Positions 27,551 to 36,479 are shown, counted from the stretch's first letter. The stretch: DNA of 64,000 nt from a bacterium (GCA_015485355.1 WFTQ01000069.1:22241-86240), one strand, 5' to 3'. Numbers and translations: made by a program. Notes: a model not told the origin generated them from the letters alone.

Positions 27551-27945
27551 AGGCTTCGGTCAAGAGAACACCGGCGTGGATATCAATCCCGAGAACGGCC
27601 CCCGGGTTCAGGCGCACCCGGATTATCCCCACGGCCACCGGCACCGTCCCCCTGCCGACAATGTTCCACCCGGGCCTTTCCTCCCATTAGGCTCGATCGA
27701 TCAGTCTTAACCCTTTGCCGAAAATCCCTTGCATCGGAAGCATCTTCCGACGACGGCATCCGGCCCCATGTGCCCGAAGCACGGCCTTCGTTGGTTGAGG
27801 GGCGACCGCATGTCCATGGGGCATTCCATATCGACGGGAACGACCACGCCCTTCCTGCGTGCCCTTTTCTCCAGGACCATTTCAACACACAAGGCTTTTG
27901 GAGAACAAAATCGAAAAAAAACGTAGGAGTTTTCGTATAAATAAA

Positions 27946-27969
27946 CAAGGGACGCGAGCGCGTCCCTTG
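27946..27969. repeat. Perfect inverted repeat (hairpin)
   Basis: CAAGGGACGCG and CGCGTCCCTTG are exact complements around a 2-base centre. On the minus strand it is followed by TTTATTTAT, giving a terminator shape, yet no minus-strand gene lies upstream for 5 kb. On the plus strand it lies about 400 bases after the GH13 stop. Confidence 0.7.
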
Positions 27970-28112
27970 CGGAGTTGGGAGGGAGGTTTATGACCTTTGC
28001 AGGTCACTGATAATATAATTGCAAATGTAAATTTTGTCAATACCCTTTCTCGAAAATCCGACATTCTTTTCGCAAGAGCTCATTTTTACCGGATTTTTTA
28101 AATTTTCTTGAA

Positions 28113-28141
28113 TTGGCTGCTATTGTTGTTATTTTTAAATT
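28113..28141 (+). promoter_or_regulatory. Candidate promoter for the dUTPase-fold gene
   Basis: TTGGCT and TAAATT with a 17-base spacer, 36 bases before ATG 28178. The surrounding sequence is AT-rich, so the match is only suggestive. Confidence 0.35.
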
Positions 28142-28177
28142 GTGTGTATGAAGTGGATAACAATCGAGTGAAAAGCA

Positions 28178-28648
28178 ATGGCCCGCATTCGCAACCCACA
28201 GGACTTGCAAGCCCACCTGCCCAAACTGATTTCCGCAAAGAAGCAGATCAGTCATTTGGCGATAGATCTCACCGTGCAAAAAATTTTCCGGGTCCGCAAG
28301 TGCGGCCAGGTGGACTTTGGAGGTTCCGAATTTCAACCGGCCGAGTGGAAGCCATTGCCGCCCGTAAAAGACAACCCCGACGCCGCTTACGGCTGGTGGG
28401 AACTGGGAAACGACGTCTATTTAATTCAATTTAACGAAACTCTGCAACTGGGCGACAGAGAGGTCGGCCTCATCCAGGCCCACCCCCGGCTCATCGAAAC
28501 CGGATGTATGCTTGCCCCACAACTGGTCAAGGCTTTGCGAACGGAGCTCTTATTACCCATGGTCGCTCCTAAAAGCGGCGTTCGTATTAAAGAAAACGCC
28601 CGCATCGCCCAATTCATTGTTTTAGAACTGGACGATATTCCCGGTTAA
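28178..28648 (+). CDS. dCTP deaminase/dUTPase-superfamily protein
   Basis: A 156-residue all-beta protein of the trimeric dUTPase/dCTP-deaminase fold: LAIDLTVQKIFRV near residue 28, FNETLQLGDREVGLIQAHPRLIETG in the middle and NARIAQFIVLEL at the C-terminus match the strand pattern. The usual dCTP-deaminase 'RSS.ar.g' active-site segment is not evident; the corresponding area reads HPRLIETGCML. Nucleotide hydrolysis is therefore likely by fold but not proven, and it may be a divergent or regulatory member. It is the first of three plus-strand genes, followed by a membrane protein and a methyltransferase. Confidence 0.7.
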   Translation: MARIRNPQDLQAHLPKLISAKKQISHLAIDLTVQKIFRVRKCGQVDFGGSEFQPAEWKPLPPVKDNPDAAYGWWELGNDVYLIQFNETLQLGDREVGLIQAHPRLIETGCMLAPQLVKALRTELLLPMVAPKSGVRIKENARIAQFIVLELDDIPG

Positions 28649-28783
28649 AAACTCTATTGGTAAAATTGTTGAATAGATCATATACGATAACCGTCAATTC
28701 TCTCAAATATGAAGGACGGCGGTTCGATCTAATGAATGAATGGGTTCATTGATGGCACAGAATCATTTCTGGAGGAGGCACAA

Positions 28784-29188
28784 ATGGAGCAACCCCCCGA
28801 ATTAGCGGTACCCCCACCCCCCTCGCAGGAGGCATTAATTCAGCAACTGAAAGCTATTGCTGGAAACATGGCTACCTGGATGAAGTTTCTGGGAATCATG
28901 TATATTCTTCAGGGTGCTTTTGTAGCTGTCTCCATCATCGGGATAATCGTGGCCTGGCTTCCCCTCTGGCTGGGCATCCTGCTCTTTCAGGCGGGCAACC
29001 GGGCCAGCAATGCCGTACTGGGAAACAATCCTCGGGAATTGGTCACCATGCTGGACAAACTCCGTCTGTATTTCGTTATCAATGGTATTATTCTTATCAT
29101 CATGCTGGCCATTCTGATCATATCCATGGCCTTTCTGGGGAGTGGTTTCTTCTCATTTTATCGAGGTTTACAGGATATCCATTTCTGA
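28784..29188 (+). CDS. DUF5362-like small membrane protein
   Basis: Start chosen at ATG 28784 (134 aa), which has GGAGGAGG 7 bases upstream; the track start 28736 has none. After a Pro-rich N-terminus there is WMKFLGIMYILQGAFVAVSIIGIIVAWLP, then LPLWLGILLFQAGNRA and a third hydrophobic stretch NGIILIIMLAILIISMAFLGSG. The 'MKFLGIMYI..G' opening and 'LFQAG' resemble the DUF5362 family of inner-membrane proteins of unknown function. No catalytic residues are apparent. It shares direction with the preceding and following genes at short spacing. Confidence 0.75.
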   Translation: MEQPPELAVPPPPSQEALIQQLKAIAGNMATWMKFLGIMYILQGAFVAVSIIGIIVAWLPLWLGILLFQAGNRASNAVLGNNPRELVTMLDKLRLYFVINGIILIIMLAILIISMAFLGSGFFSFYRGLQDIHF

Positions 29189-29234
29189 TCTCATTTTTCG
29201 AAGTTGTTGATCGGCAAACTGGAGGAAAGTGCAC

Positions 29235-29864
29235 ATGATTGTTCATCCGGAGGTGGAACAATACCTGCAAAATTTTGCCCCTCTCCCCACTCCTGTACTG
29301 CAAGAAATGGCCGATGAGGCCGCGCGAACCAATTTTCCGATTGTGGGTCCACTGGTAGGCCGACTGCTTTACTTACTAATTGAGTTCGGCCATGTGCATA
29401 CAATCCTGGAGTGTGGTTCTGGATTCGGCTATTCCGCCCTATGGATGGCCTTGGCCTTGCCGGAAAACGGCAGTATCACCTGTATTGAATACAGCCAGGA
29501 AAATATTGAGCGGGCCAAAACCTATTTCCACAAGGCCGGCCTATTGCACAAGGTTACTTTCCGAAAGGGAAATGCGCTGGAAATCGTTCCGACCCTTCCG
29601 GGAACTTACGATTTGATCATGAACGACGTGGAAAAGTCCCAATATCCCCAACTGCTCCCCCTGCTGATACCCCGGCTCCGTGTGGGGGGGCTTCTCGTTA
29701 CCGACAACGTCCTTTGGAAGGGAGAAGCGGCCCGGGATTCCCGCAAAGGCGATGCCGCTATGGTTCATCAGTATAACCAAATGTTGTATCGGGAAAAATC
29801 GCTGTTTACCACTTTAATCCCTCTAAGGGACGGATTGGGATTATCCATTAAAATCCAGAAATGA
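29235..29864 (+). CDS. SAM-dependent O-methyltransferase (family 3 type)
   Basis: Start taken as ATG 29235 (209 aa): GGAGG is 9 bases upstream, but only 3 bases before the track GTG at 29229. The Rossmann fold shows ILECGSGFGYSALWMALAL (motif I, SAM), CIEYSQENIERAK (ribose-binding acidic residue), YDLIMNDVEKSQYP (metal-ligand Asp region) and LLVTDNVLWKG, the DN pair typical of the catechol/caffeoyl-CoA-type O-methyltransferase family. The substrate is unknown. It ends the three-gene plus-strand run; the next gene has its own promoter. Confidence 0.88.
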   Translation: MIVHPEVEQYLQNFAPLPTPVLQEMADEAARTNFPIVGPLVGRLLYLLIEFGHVHTILECGSGFGYSALWMALALPENGSITCIEYSQENIERAKTYFHKAGLLHKVTFRKGNALEIVPTLPGTYDLIMNDVEKSQYPQLLPLLIPRLRVGGLLVTDNVLWKGEAARDSRKGDAAMVHQYNQMLYREKSLFTTLIPLRDGLGLSIKIQK

Positions 29865-29938
29865 GCTCTCTTTCAGGCAGCATCATTTTACTGGAGACTG
29901 TATAAAGATCAAAATTTTTCCAAAGTAAAATTTTTTTA

Positions 29939-29967
29939 TTGACAGACGGAGAAATCGCTCATAAAAT
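29939..29967 (+). promoter_or_regulatory. Strong candidate promoter for the subtilisin gene
   Basis: TTGACA (perfect) and TAAAAT (5 of 6) are separated by 17 bases and preceded by AT-tracts that could act as an UP element. It points at the S8 protease gene with a leader of about 190 bases. Confidence 0.7.
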
Positions 29968-30159
29968 AAGTATTCTCCAATTTGGTCTCACGCATAAATC
30001 ATTCAGCTATGGCTTTCCAGGAGGCCTGGAAGGTCAATCCCTGGTTGAACATGTAAACCAAACCGGAAAAACCGTTAAGGGGGTGAGAATTCCATCATTT
30101 TGTGTTTTTCGAAACGACAACGTGGTCTTTGCCTAAACCAAAACAAAAGGAGAAGTCTT
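29968..30159 (+). other. Long, possibly structured 5' leader of the subtilisin mRNA
   Basis: The leader contains a 9-bp hairpin CTTTCCAGG-AGG-CCTGGAAGG (30013-30033). A helix TTCAGC/GTTGAA can enclose it, and TCTCAC (29986) can pair with GTGAGA (30083) around the whole. I do not recognise a known riboswitch class. The outer helices are short enough to be chance. The 65-aa track ORF here starts inside the promoter and is rejected. Confidence 0.35.
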
Positions 30160-32847
30160 ATGAGGAAAGCCGTTTGGGTAATAGTGGCCGTATTGAGTCT
30201 GTCCGTGCTGGCCTGGGGGGCCGATGTCAAGATTGCTCAGGTTCAACAGCCCAAGGACATACCCAGTTTCGTGGGGTATGCACCTAATAAAATTGTGGTC
30301 AAATTCGACGAATCGACGCTGAAGAAATTCGACAGAGGATTGCTTCAGAAGGGGATATTTGGGATTCCGGAGTTAGACGACATTGCCAATTTGTACGATG
30401 TGACCCGTATCCGCCAACAATTTCCAGGTGCCCAGAAGAAATTTTATCGGGGGAAAATCGTCGATTTATCCGGATGGCACAAGGTGTTTTTCCGCACCGA
30501 GGTGGACGTGGAAAAGGTGGTGGAGGCTTTCAAACGGATTCCCGGTGTAATTGATGCTCAGCCGATTGGGATTCACACCGTCTATAGGGTGCCCAACGAC
30601 CCCAACTTTACGGACCAATGGCATCTGGATCAGGCCAACGACGCCGATGTCGATGCACCGGAAGCCTGGGACATTGAAACGGGAAATTCCGACATTATCG
30701 CCGCTATCCTGGACACGGGTGTTCGATATTTTCATAAAGACCTGGGAGGGGCGAATGCTTCCTACAATAATCCCGAAAACGCCCGGGGGAATATGTGGAT
30801 CAACTGGGCGGAAAAGAACGGCACTCCCGGTGTGGATGACGATGGAAACGGCTACATAGATGACTGGATTGGATGGGACTTTGTGGCCAACGAAAGCAGT
30901 TGCTGGTCGGGGGAAGATTGTACCGATCCGGACAACGATCCGCGGGATTTTAACGGTCACGGCACGCATGTGGCGGGAATCGTTGCCGCCATTAACAACA
31001 ATGGCTACGCCGTAGCCTCTCCGGCCGGTGGATGGGCCAACGGCAGCCAGGAAGTGGACGGCAACGGGGTCAAGATTATGGCGTTGCGCATCGGCTGGTC
31101 CGGGCGGTTTTTTATTTTTGAAGTGGGTTATGTATCCATGGATTATGCGGCAGAGGCTTTTTATTATGCCGCCGATAACGGCGCCAAGCTGGCCAATTGC
31201 AGTTGGGGCTCTTCGAACACCGGGGGGCTGGGCGATGCCCTGGACTATTTTATCGCCAGTGGGGGCTTGGTATTCAAAGCGGCCGGCAATGATGACTTAG
31301 ACGACCCCGACTACATGGGCAATCGCACCGATGTCATCAACGTGGCTGCAACCGATGCCAACGACTGTAAAGCCGATTTTTCGAATTACGGAGCCTGGGT
31401 GGATATCTCCGCACCCGGGGATAACATCACCAGTACCTACCACGAAAAAGACGATCCGGAAAACGACTACATCGCTACCATCAGCGGCACTTCCATGGCC
31501 TCTCCGCTGGCGTTAAGTGTGGCCGCGCTAATCTGGTCGCAGAATCCCACCTGGTCGGCCGATCAGGTAAAACAGCATCTGTTCGATACGGCCGATGACA
31601 TCGATGGCTTGTCCTGTAACAGCGCCTATCAGGGCAAACTGGGTGCAGGCCGGGTCAACGCTTTCAATGCGGTGAATGCAGGTGGTGGCCCCGGCGCTCC
31701 TACAGCCGCCTTTACCGCCTCCCCCACTTCGGGTTGCGCACCTTTAACGGTGAATTTCACGGATCAATCCACCGGCGAAATCACCAGCTGGAGTTGGGAC
31801 TTCGGTGACGGTAACACGTCCACGGAACAAAATCCCACGCACACCTATACCGCCGCGGGCACGTATACCGTATCGTTAACGGTAACCGGTCCGGGCGGAT
31901 CGGACACCGAAACCAAGGTGGATTACATATCGGTATATGACAACCCGGTGGCCGACTTCGTGGGCTCCCCCACCTCGGGCGACGCCCCTTTAACGGTGGA
32001 CTTCACCGATCAATCGAGCGGGAATCCCACCTCATGGAGCTGGGACTTTGGCGATGGCAATACATCCACCGCTCAGAATCCCACCCATACCTATAACAAT
32101 CCCGGAACGTATACGGTGACTCTGAGCGTCTCCAACGACTGTGGAAGCGACCAGATGACCAAAGTGGATTATATCACGGTGACCGAGCCGCCCCAGCAGG
32201 CCATGCACGTCAACGATATGGAAGTCATCAAAGAATCCTTCTGGTTTCTGACCCGCGGACGGGCTCGGGTTCAAATTGTGGACGCCGGCGGCAATCCGGT
32301 GGCGGATGCCACCGTCCAGGGCGAATGGACAGAAGGGGCTTCCGGAACGGCCGAATTTACCACCGGTTCCGATGGATGGGGAGAAACCGTGTCCAGCTGG
32401 TACTGGAGCGACCCCACTTACACGTTCTGCGTTACAGACGTCATAAAAACCGGCTGGACGTATGATGCCGCCGCCAACAACATGACGTGTGCCAGTTCCG
32501 ACGGCACCACCTCCGCCAAAGTCGCTACTTTAACCAGCGAAGAGCTGAAAGAAATCGAAACCTCCCTGGGCCATAAACTGCATTACAATTATCCCAATCC
32601 CTTTAATCCGTCGACCACCATTAATTTCTTCCTGCCGGAAGCGGCCCGGGTGCGGGTAGAGATTTACAATGCCCTGGGAGAACGGGTGGCCACCCTGTTG
32701 AACGGTTCATTACCTGCAGGTGCTAAATCGGTGGTCTGGAACGGTCGGGATGACGCCGGCAATACGGTCGGATCCGGTTTCTATTTCTACCGAATCACCA
32801 TCAATAACGAACAAACCTTCAGTCGGAAAATTTTATTAATGAAATAA
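30160..32847 (+). CDS. Secreted S8 subtilisin-like protease with PKD repeats and sorting domain
   Basis: Start set at ATG 30160 (AAGGAG 8 bases upstream; 895 aa). A signal peptide (VWVIVAVLSLSVLAWGA) is followed by a fervidolysin-like propeptide to about residue 145. The S8 domain has catalytic Asp in AILDTGV (~185), His in GHGTHVAGI (~270) and Ser in SGTSMASP (~445). Two PKD domains follow (WDFGDGNTSTEQNPTHTY and WDFGDGNTSTAQNPTHTY), then an Ig-like module, and finally YPNPFNPSTTINFFLP...SRKILLMK, a FlgD-like/type IX sorting domain. An extracellular or cell-surface protein-degrading enzyme is expected. The promoter is strong and a terminator follows, so it is monocistronic or weakly linked to 32910. 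Confidence 0.95.
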   Translation: MRKAVWVIVAVLSLSVLAWGADVKIAQVQQPKDIPSFVGYAPNKIVVKFDESTLKKFDRGLLQKGIFGIPELDDIANLYDVTRIRQQFPGAQKKFYRGKIVDLSGWHKVFFRTEVDVEKVVEAFKRIPGVIDAQPIGIHTVYRVPNDPNFTDQWHLDQANDADVDAPEAWDIETGNSDIIAAILDTGVRYFHKDLGGANASYNNPENARGNMWINWAEKNGTPGVDDDGNGYIDDWIGWDFVANESSCWSGEDCTDPDNDPRDFNGHGTHVAGIVAAINNNGYAVASPAGGWANGSQEVDGNGVKIMALRIGWSGRFFIFEVGYVSMDYAAEAFYYAADNGAKLANCSWGSSNTGGLGDALDYFIASGGLVFKAAGNDDLDDPDYMGNRTDVINVAATDANDCKADFSNYGAWVDISAPGDNITSTYHEKDDPENDYIATISGTSMASPLALSVAALIWSQNPTWSADQVKQHLFDTADDIDGLSCNSAYQGKLGAGRVNAFNAVNAGGGPGAPTAAFTASPTSGCAPLTVNFTDQSTGEITSWSWDFGDGNTSTEQNPTHTYTAAGTYTVSLTVTGPGGSDTETKVDYISVYDNPVADFVGSPTSGDAPLTVDFTDQSSGNPTSWSWDFGDGNTSTAQNPTHTYNNPGTYTVTLSVSNDCGSDQMTKVDYITVTEPPQQAMHVNDMEVIKESFWFLTRGRARVQIVDAGGNPVADATVQGEWTEGASGTAEFTTGSDGWGETVSSWYWSDPTYTFCVTDVIKTGWTYDAAANNMTCASSDGTTSAKVATLTSEELKEIETSLGHKLHYNYPNPFNPSTTINFFLPEAARVRVEIYNALGERVATLLNGSLPAGAKSVVWNGRDDAGNTVGSGFYFYRITINNEQTFSRKILLMK

Positions 32848-32860
32848 GGTGCAGCCCGAT

Positions 32861-32897
32861 AAATGGGTGTCGGTGCATACCGGCACCCATTTTGTTA
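32861..32897 (+). terminator. Intrinsic terminator of the subtilisin gene
   Basis: AAATGGGTGTCGGT pairs with ACCGGCACCCATTT (14 bp, one G-U, GCAT loop), followed by TTTTGTT, 13 bases after the stop codon. Confidence 0.85.
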
Positions 32898-32909
32898 GAT
32901 GGAGGTTTT

Positions 32910-33164
32910 ATGAAGCGTTTACAGATCGCCGTGTATGACAAGGATGAAAGCGAGCCTCGCTTCAGGGTGAAAATCCCCGCCCTGGTGGAATGGCTGGATG
33001 AGGGCTTTATTCCGGAAGCCGTCCAAAAACGGCTGGAACGGCAGGGCGTTTCCATTTCCAAACTCATCGAGAAACTTCAATCGGCCCGCATTCCCGGCCC
33101 CCTTCTGGAAGTGGAGGATCAGGAAAATCGCATTGTTATCACCTTGATCGAGGAGGGCGACTGA
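32910..33164 (+). CDS. Small conserved-looking hypothetical protein
   Basis: Start set at ATG 32910, with GGAGG directly upstream (84 aa). It has no signal or membrane segment. It begins with a beta strand (LQIAVYDKDE), continues with RFRVKIPALVEWLDEGFIPEAVQKRLERQG and ends in a strand pair (LLEVEDQENRIVITLIEEGD). This layout recalls small 'SHOCT-like' accessory proteins found with YvlB/DUF4097-type genes, but the resemblance is weak and no such partner is nearby. It lies just past the subtilisin terminator and converges on the 33179 gene. Confidence 0.65.
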   Translation: MKRLQIAVYDKDESEPRFRVKIPALVEWLDEGFIPEAVQKRLERQGVSISKLIEKLQSARIPGPLLEVEDQENRIVITLIEEGD

Positions 33165-33178
33165 ACCGACCTTGAATT

Positions 33179-35290
33179 CTATCGCTTGATAAGCACCCCT
33201 TTTTTACTCAGACCGTTCATAAACAGGTAAGCCTTTTGAGAAGGGAATGCCGCCGTGAGGTGAACGACCCGGATCACCCCCTCCACCCCGGAATCGGGAA
33301 GCAACTCCCGGGTAACACTGGGCGCATTTTTCAAAAAAGCTTCGTTGAAGAATACCTGGGGATCGTTTTTTTGCACCGGCATAAACTGGATGTTGACGTC
33401 ACGAATTTCTGAATAAAAATGCGTTCCGTAAGAGATGTCGGTCGTCAGGATTTCATCTCCATATTCCACCAGCCCTCGCAGTTCGGAAATTTCACTAAAA
33501 TGAACCGGTACCCCCAATTCCGGATTATTGCTGCCGGTTCTTCCGGGCAAAATGGCAATGCATCCGGCCGACCGAACCCGGGGATGATGGACGATCTTTC
33601 CGATGGCGCGGGCGATCGTCTGTTTGTCGGAAAAATTTTTATACGCCGCAGAATCCACAAAAATCAAATATTCGCTGCCCTCGCGGGTCTTTCCGGTGGT
33701 CAAACAAATGTTATTCTCGATAATGACATCTTTTTGTTTATATCGGGGGATTTTGACCTCCTGCAGGGCCTCGGAGAAAATCTGTGCTCGGGATTGTAAG
33801 ATATAAAACCGGAAACGCCCCTGATCATCCATCGTGCCGGCAAATTCGATATCCACCGGATATCCAAATGCCTCTTCCAGAGCACGAAACATCTTCTTCA
33901 TCTCCGCCGGGAAGCTGATCCCCTTCCATTTGGGATAGGACAAAATATTATGAAAATCGATCACGATATTGTCCCATTTGCGTTTTTCCGGGGTGCCTTC
34001 GAAGATGATCTCGTGTTGACTGGACAGGGGTCGTAAAAATCCATCTTTAAGCACCGCGAAGAAGGGATAGACCAGTTCATAGAATTTTCCGGAATATTTG
34101 GCCGCCCAGCTGGCCGGGATATGAACGATTTCGTTTCTCTGCAGGTCTAAACAATCCATGGTACTCTGGGTCATTTTCTGTTTCCGGTAAGGATCCCGTT
34201 CCGGGAAAAACCCGGGAATCGACAGAGACACTTCGTAGGCCCGATTGCGTTCCACGGCCCGAGTTCCCAATCCGACCACCAGACGGACCACCCCGTCTTC
34301 CTGCCGAATGCGAGGCGATAAGATATAGATCAGATTCCGGCTGAATCCTACTCCCGCAAATACCGGGGCGAACAATCGGCGACGTTGCATTTTACCGGTT
34401 ATCGGGTCCGGGAATACCACATCAAACTTCCGCCCAATCACTTTTTGCAGCAGAATTCCCATCTGCTCATCCCGGCGTAAAAATCCCATTTTCAGGCGAT
34501 AAATAATCGCGTCGGGATTAAAGACACTGCGCCAGATCATCTTAATGGCCCGTTCCAGGGCGGCCAGCCGCTCCTCACGAGGACCTTCATTGGCCAAAAA
34601 ATAACTGGCATATTTGCCGGCAAACGAAGCATCGGGATTATCTTCCAGCTTGCTCGAAGAACGCACAATAATGGGCCGGTGCACTTCATCGATAATATAT
34701 TCCAGATATCGGATCACCCGGGGCGGCATTTGCGCCTCCAGAAAATCTTTTTCCAACTCTTCCTGCACGGCCATGATCTTTTCAAAGGCTTCATACTTCA
34801 AACGCCGATATTTCCCCAGGGTGCGCTCGTTCAGCCGCAAAAATTCCAACAGCAAGTTCGACCCCAGATAGTACGACCGGGGCTTGAAGATGGGCATCTG
34901 GATGTCATATTGTTCACGGACTTTCGGATGGGTCAGTACCGCATAGGCCGCCTCCATGCCCAGAGCCTTTAACCCGATGGTCCCCTGACCAAACTGGCGC
35001 AAAACCATCACGATCAACTGATCCACATTGCGATATTCAATTAAGATTTTGCGAATACTGGGGATTTTCAAACGCTTGTCCCCTACCAGAAACTCCACCA
35101 GCATCTTTTTCAGAAATAAACGATCTTTCGGTGAACGGGGCGAATAGCCCGCCCGTTGCAATAAACCCCAGATCTTTTTCTTGATCTCCGCAACCGGTTC
35201 ACCGCGATGTTCCTGAATCAAACGGCGAATCTTGTTCTGCAGTTTATGGATATCGATTTGAACCGGGGATTCTTTTACATCCATCCACAT
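33179..35290 (-). CDS. PEP/pyruvate-binding domain protein (PPDK N-terminal-like)
   Basis: A 703-residue protein. The central part has PIIVRSSSKLEDNPDASFAGKY (about residues 210-230), the nucleotide/pyruvate-binding signature of PEP synthase and pyruvate phosphate dikinase. Further family segments are GILLQKVIGRKF and VDIEFAGTMDDQGRFRFYILQSRAQ. The phosphohistidine swivel domain and PEP-binding barrel of the full enzymes are absent, so it cannot be a complete dikinase. Similar orphan proteins occur widely with unknown role, perhaps phosphotransfer to another protein. ATG 35290 has GGAAGGA only 3 bases upstream, and in-frame ATG 35284 is spaced better. No partner gene adjoins it. Confidence 0.85.
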   Translation of the reverse strand: MWMDVKESPVQIDIHKLQNKIRRLIQEHRGEPVAEIKKKIWGLLQRAGYSPRSPKDRLFLKKMLVEFLVGDKRLKIPSIRKILIEYRNVDQLIVMVLRQFGQGTIGLKALGMEAAYAVLTHPKVREQYDIQMPIFKPRSYYLGSNLLLEFLRLNERTLGKYRRLKYEAFEKIMAVQEELEKDFLEAQMPPRVIRYLEYIIDEVHRPIIVRSSSKLEDNPDASFAGKYASYFLANEGPREERLAALERAIKMIWRSVFNPDAIIYRLKMGFLRRDEQMGILLQKVIGRKFDVVFPDPITGKMQRRRLFAPVFAGVGFSRNLIYILSPRIRQEDGVVRLVVGLGTRAVERNRAYEVSLSIPGFFPERDPYRKQKMTQSTMDCLDLQRNEIVHIPASWAAKYSGKFYELVYPFFAVLKDGFLRPLSSQHEIIFEGTPEKRKWDNIVIDFHNILSYPKWKGISFPAEMKKMFRALEEAFGYPVDIEFAGTMDDQGRFRFYILQSRAQIFSEALQEVKIPRYKQKDVIIENNICLTTGKTREGSEYLIFVDSAAYKNFSDKQTIARAIGKIVHHPRVRSAGCIAILPGRTGSNNPELGVPVHFSEISELRGLVEYGDEILTTDISYGTHFYSEIRDVNIQFMPVQKNDPQVFFNEAFLKNAPSVTRELLPDSGVEGVIRVVHLTAAFPSQKAYLFMNGLSKKGVLIKR

Positions 35291-35682
35291 GCTTCCTTCC
35301 GACCTCGTTATTGATAGGGTCCAAAGCCGTCGGCGACCATTGTATCATTTATATTCATCCATGTACCATTTTGCTCCGGCCGGATTTCCCCTTACGATCT
35401 CGCATGGTTTGCAGGACGACGGTGGGGTTTAGAATCAGCCGGCGAAGGGGATTCCGGGCCGCCGTTCCACGAGGAGGTTTTCCCCTCCAAATCCCGGATG
35501 CATTCATGCGTACCAATCGGACTTTCCATTTCCGAATCCCGATGTTTACTCCCGGATCAATGTTCCCGCGAATGGCATCCCCATGGTATACCGAAACGCC
35601 CCGGGGGCGATAATGACAACAAAAAGACCGCCTCTTCACGCGATCCCCCGGCAGAATCCACATCGTCGCCCTGCCCGTTTGT
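35291..35682. other. Intergenic stretch with no supported gene
   Basis: 392 bases between two minus-strand genes. Track ORFs of 90-134 aa lie on both strands, but their translations look random (Arg/Pro/Cys-rich) and lack ribosome sites. I see no RNA gene, strong promoter or terminator. Confidence 0.45.
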
Positions 35683-36384
35683 CTATAAATCCAGATCCTC
35701 ACGAAGAGCCTGGGTCCGCCGTGAGGGCCACACCTGCATAAAATATTCGATGGCCGCATTTTGCCAATAGCCCCCGTGGGCGGATTGCAACCTTTGCCAC
35801 AATTCCAGCTGAGACTGATGGCAATGGATGGCCTGTATTTTAATTTTCAGATAGTCTTCCACGGCAATAGCATGGGTAATATCGGTGTGAGGGATGGGAA
35901 ACAGAGGCCGATTGGGGATGCGCTCGGCCTGCCGGGCGTCCAACCCAAAATAAAACAGTCGTACGTTCACATCCAAACGCTGCACGGCATTCCGACACCA
36001 GCGGGCCACCGCAATGTGATCGGGATGCCCGGAAATGCCGCTATCGTGAAAGGTGATGATAATATCCGGAACCCGGCGCCGGATTTCTCGGGCCACGACG
36101 GTTTCGCCTTCCTGATACGAGATGGTATTCAGTTGCCCGTCGGGGTAGTTTAACAAGGTTATCGATTGTATTCCCAGTGTTTCGGCGGCACACTCTAATT
36201 CCCGCCGGCGCATTTCAGCTTTTTCTTCCGGAGCAAGGGTCTTACAAATTCCTAAACTCCCCGCTTCTCCCCGGGTCAAAGTTAATAAGTCCACCCGATG
36301 GCCCGCCCGGGCATATCTTGCCAGGGTACCCCCGGGACCGTAAGACTCATCATCCGGATGAGCAAATATGGCCAGAATTCGCAT
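35683..36384 (-). CDS. PIG-L/LmbE-family deacetylase
   Basis: Start moved to ATG 36384 (233 aa), so the protein begins MRILAIFAHPDDESYGPGG; the track GTG at 36405 lacks a ribosome site. AHPDDE near the N-terminus and SGHPDHIAV near residue 125 give the zinc ligands and catalytic Asp of the LmbE/PIG-L fold. These enzymes deacetylate N-acetylglucosaminyl conjugates, for example in bacillithiol/mycothiol synthesis or sugar modification. No BshA/BshC-type partners are in the window, so the substrate stays open. Length is typical. Confidence 0.9.
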   Translation of the reverse strand: MRILAIFAHPDDESYGPGGTLARYARAGHRVDLLTLTRGEAGSLGICKTLAPEEKAEMRRRELECAAETLGIQSITLLNYPDGQLNTISYQEGETVVAREIRRRVPDIIITFHDSGISGHPDHIAVARWCRNAVQRLDVNVRLFYFGLDARQAERIPNRPLFPIPHTDITHAIAVEDYLKIKIQAIHCHQSQLELWQRLQSAHGGYWQNAAIEYFMQVWPSRRTQALREDLDL

Positions 36385-36479
36385 TGGAGTTATTTCCCGA
36401 ATCACCCCGAAGAAAAATGGAACTATCAGAAAAACATTTACTTATTTGCGTACCTTTTCGGCACCCACCGTTTAATTAC

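Larger units (their letters stand above)
27551..28177. other. Long non-coding stretch with inverted repeats
   Basis: A 627-base gap with only poor ORFs. The first ~350 bases are GC-rich and patternless apart from a 7-bp hairpin (TCGGAAG-CAT-CTTCCGA, 27734-27750). The 3' part contains a perfect 11-bp inverted repeat at 27946-27969 and a second small hairpin TGACCT-TTGC-AGGTCA (27991-28006). It then becomes AT-rich up to a promoter-like site before 28178. A small RNA is possible; I recognise none. Confidence 0.45.

Noticed and set aside
29939-30136. 65-aa plus-strand ORF before the subtilisin gene
   Set aside because: It begins with a TTG that is part of the -35 box and overlaps the true signal-peptide gene upstream region; more likely untranslated leader.
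35355-35759. 134-aa minus-strand ORF in the gap between the PEP-binding and LmbE genes
   Set aside because: Arg/Pro/Cys-rich random-looking translation, no ribosome site, and it overlaps the 3' end of the LmbE-family gene.
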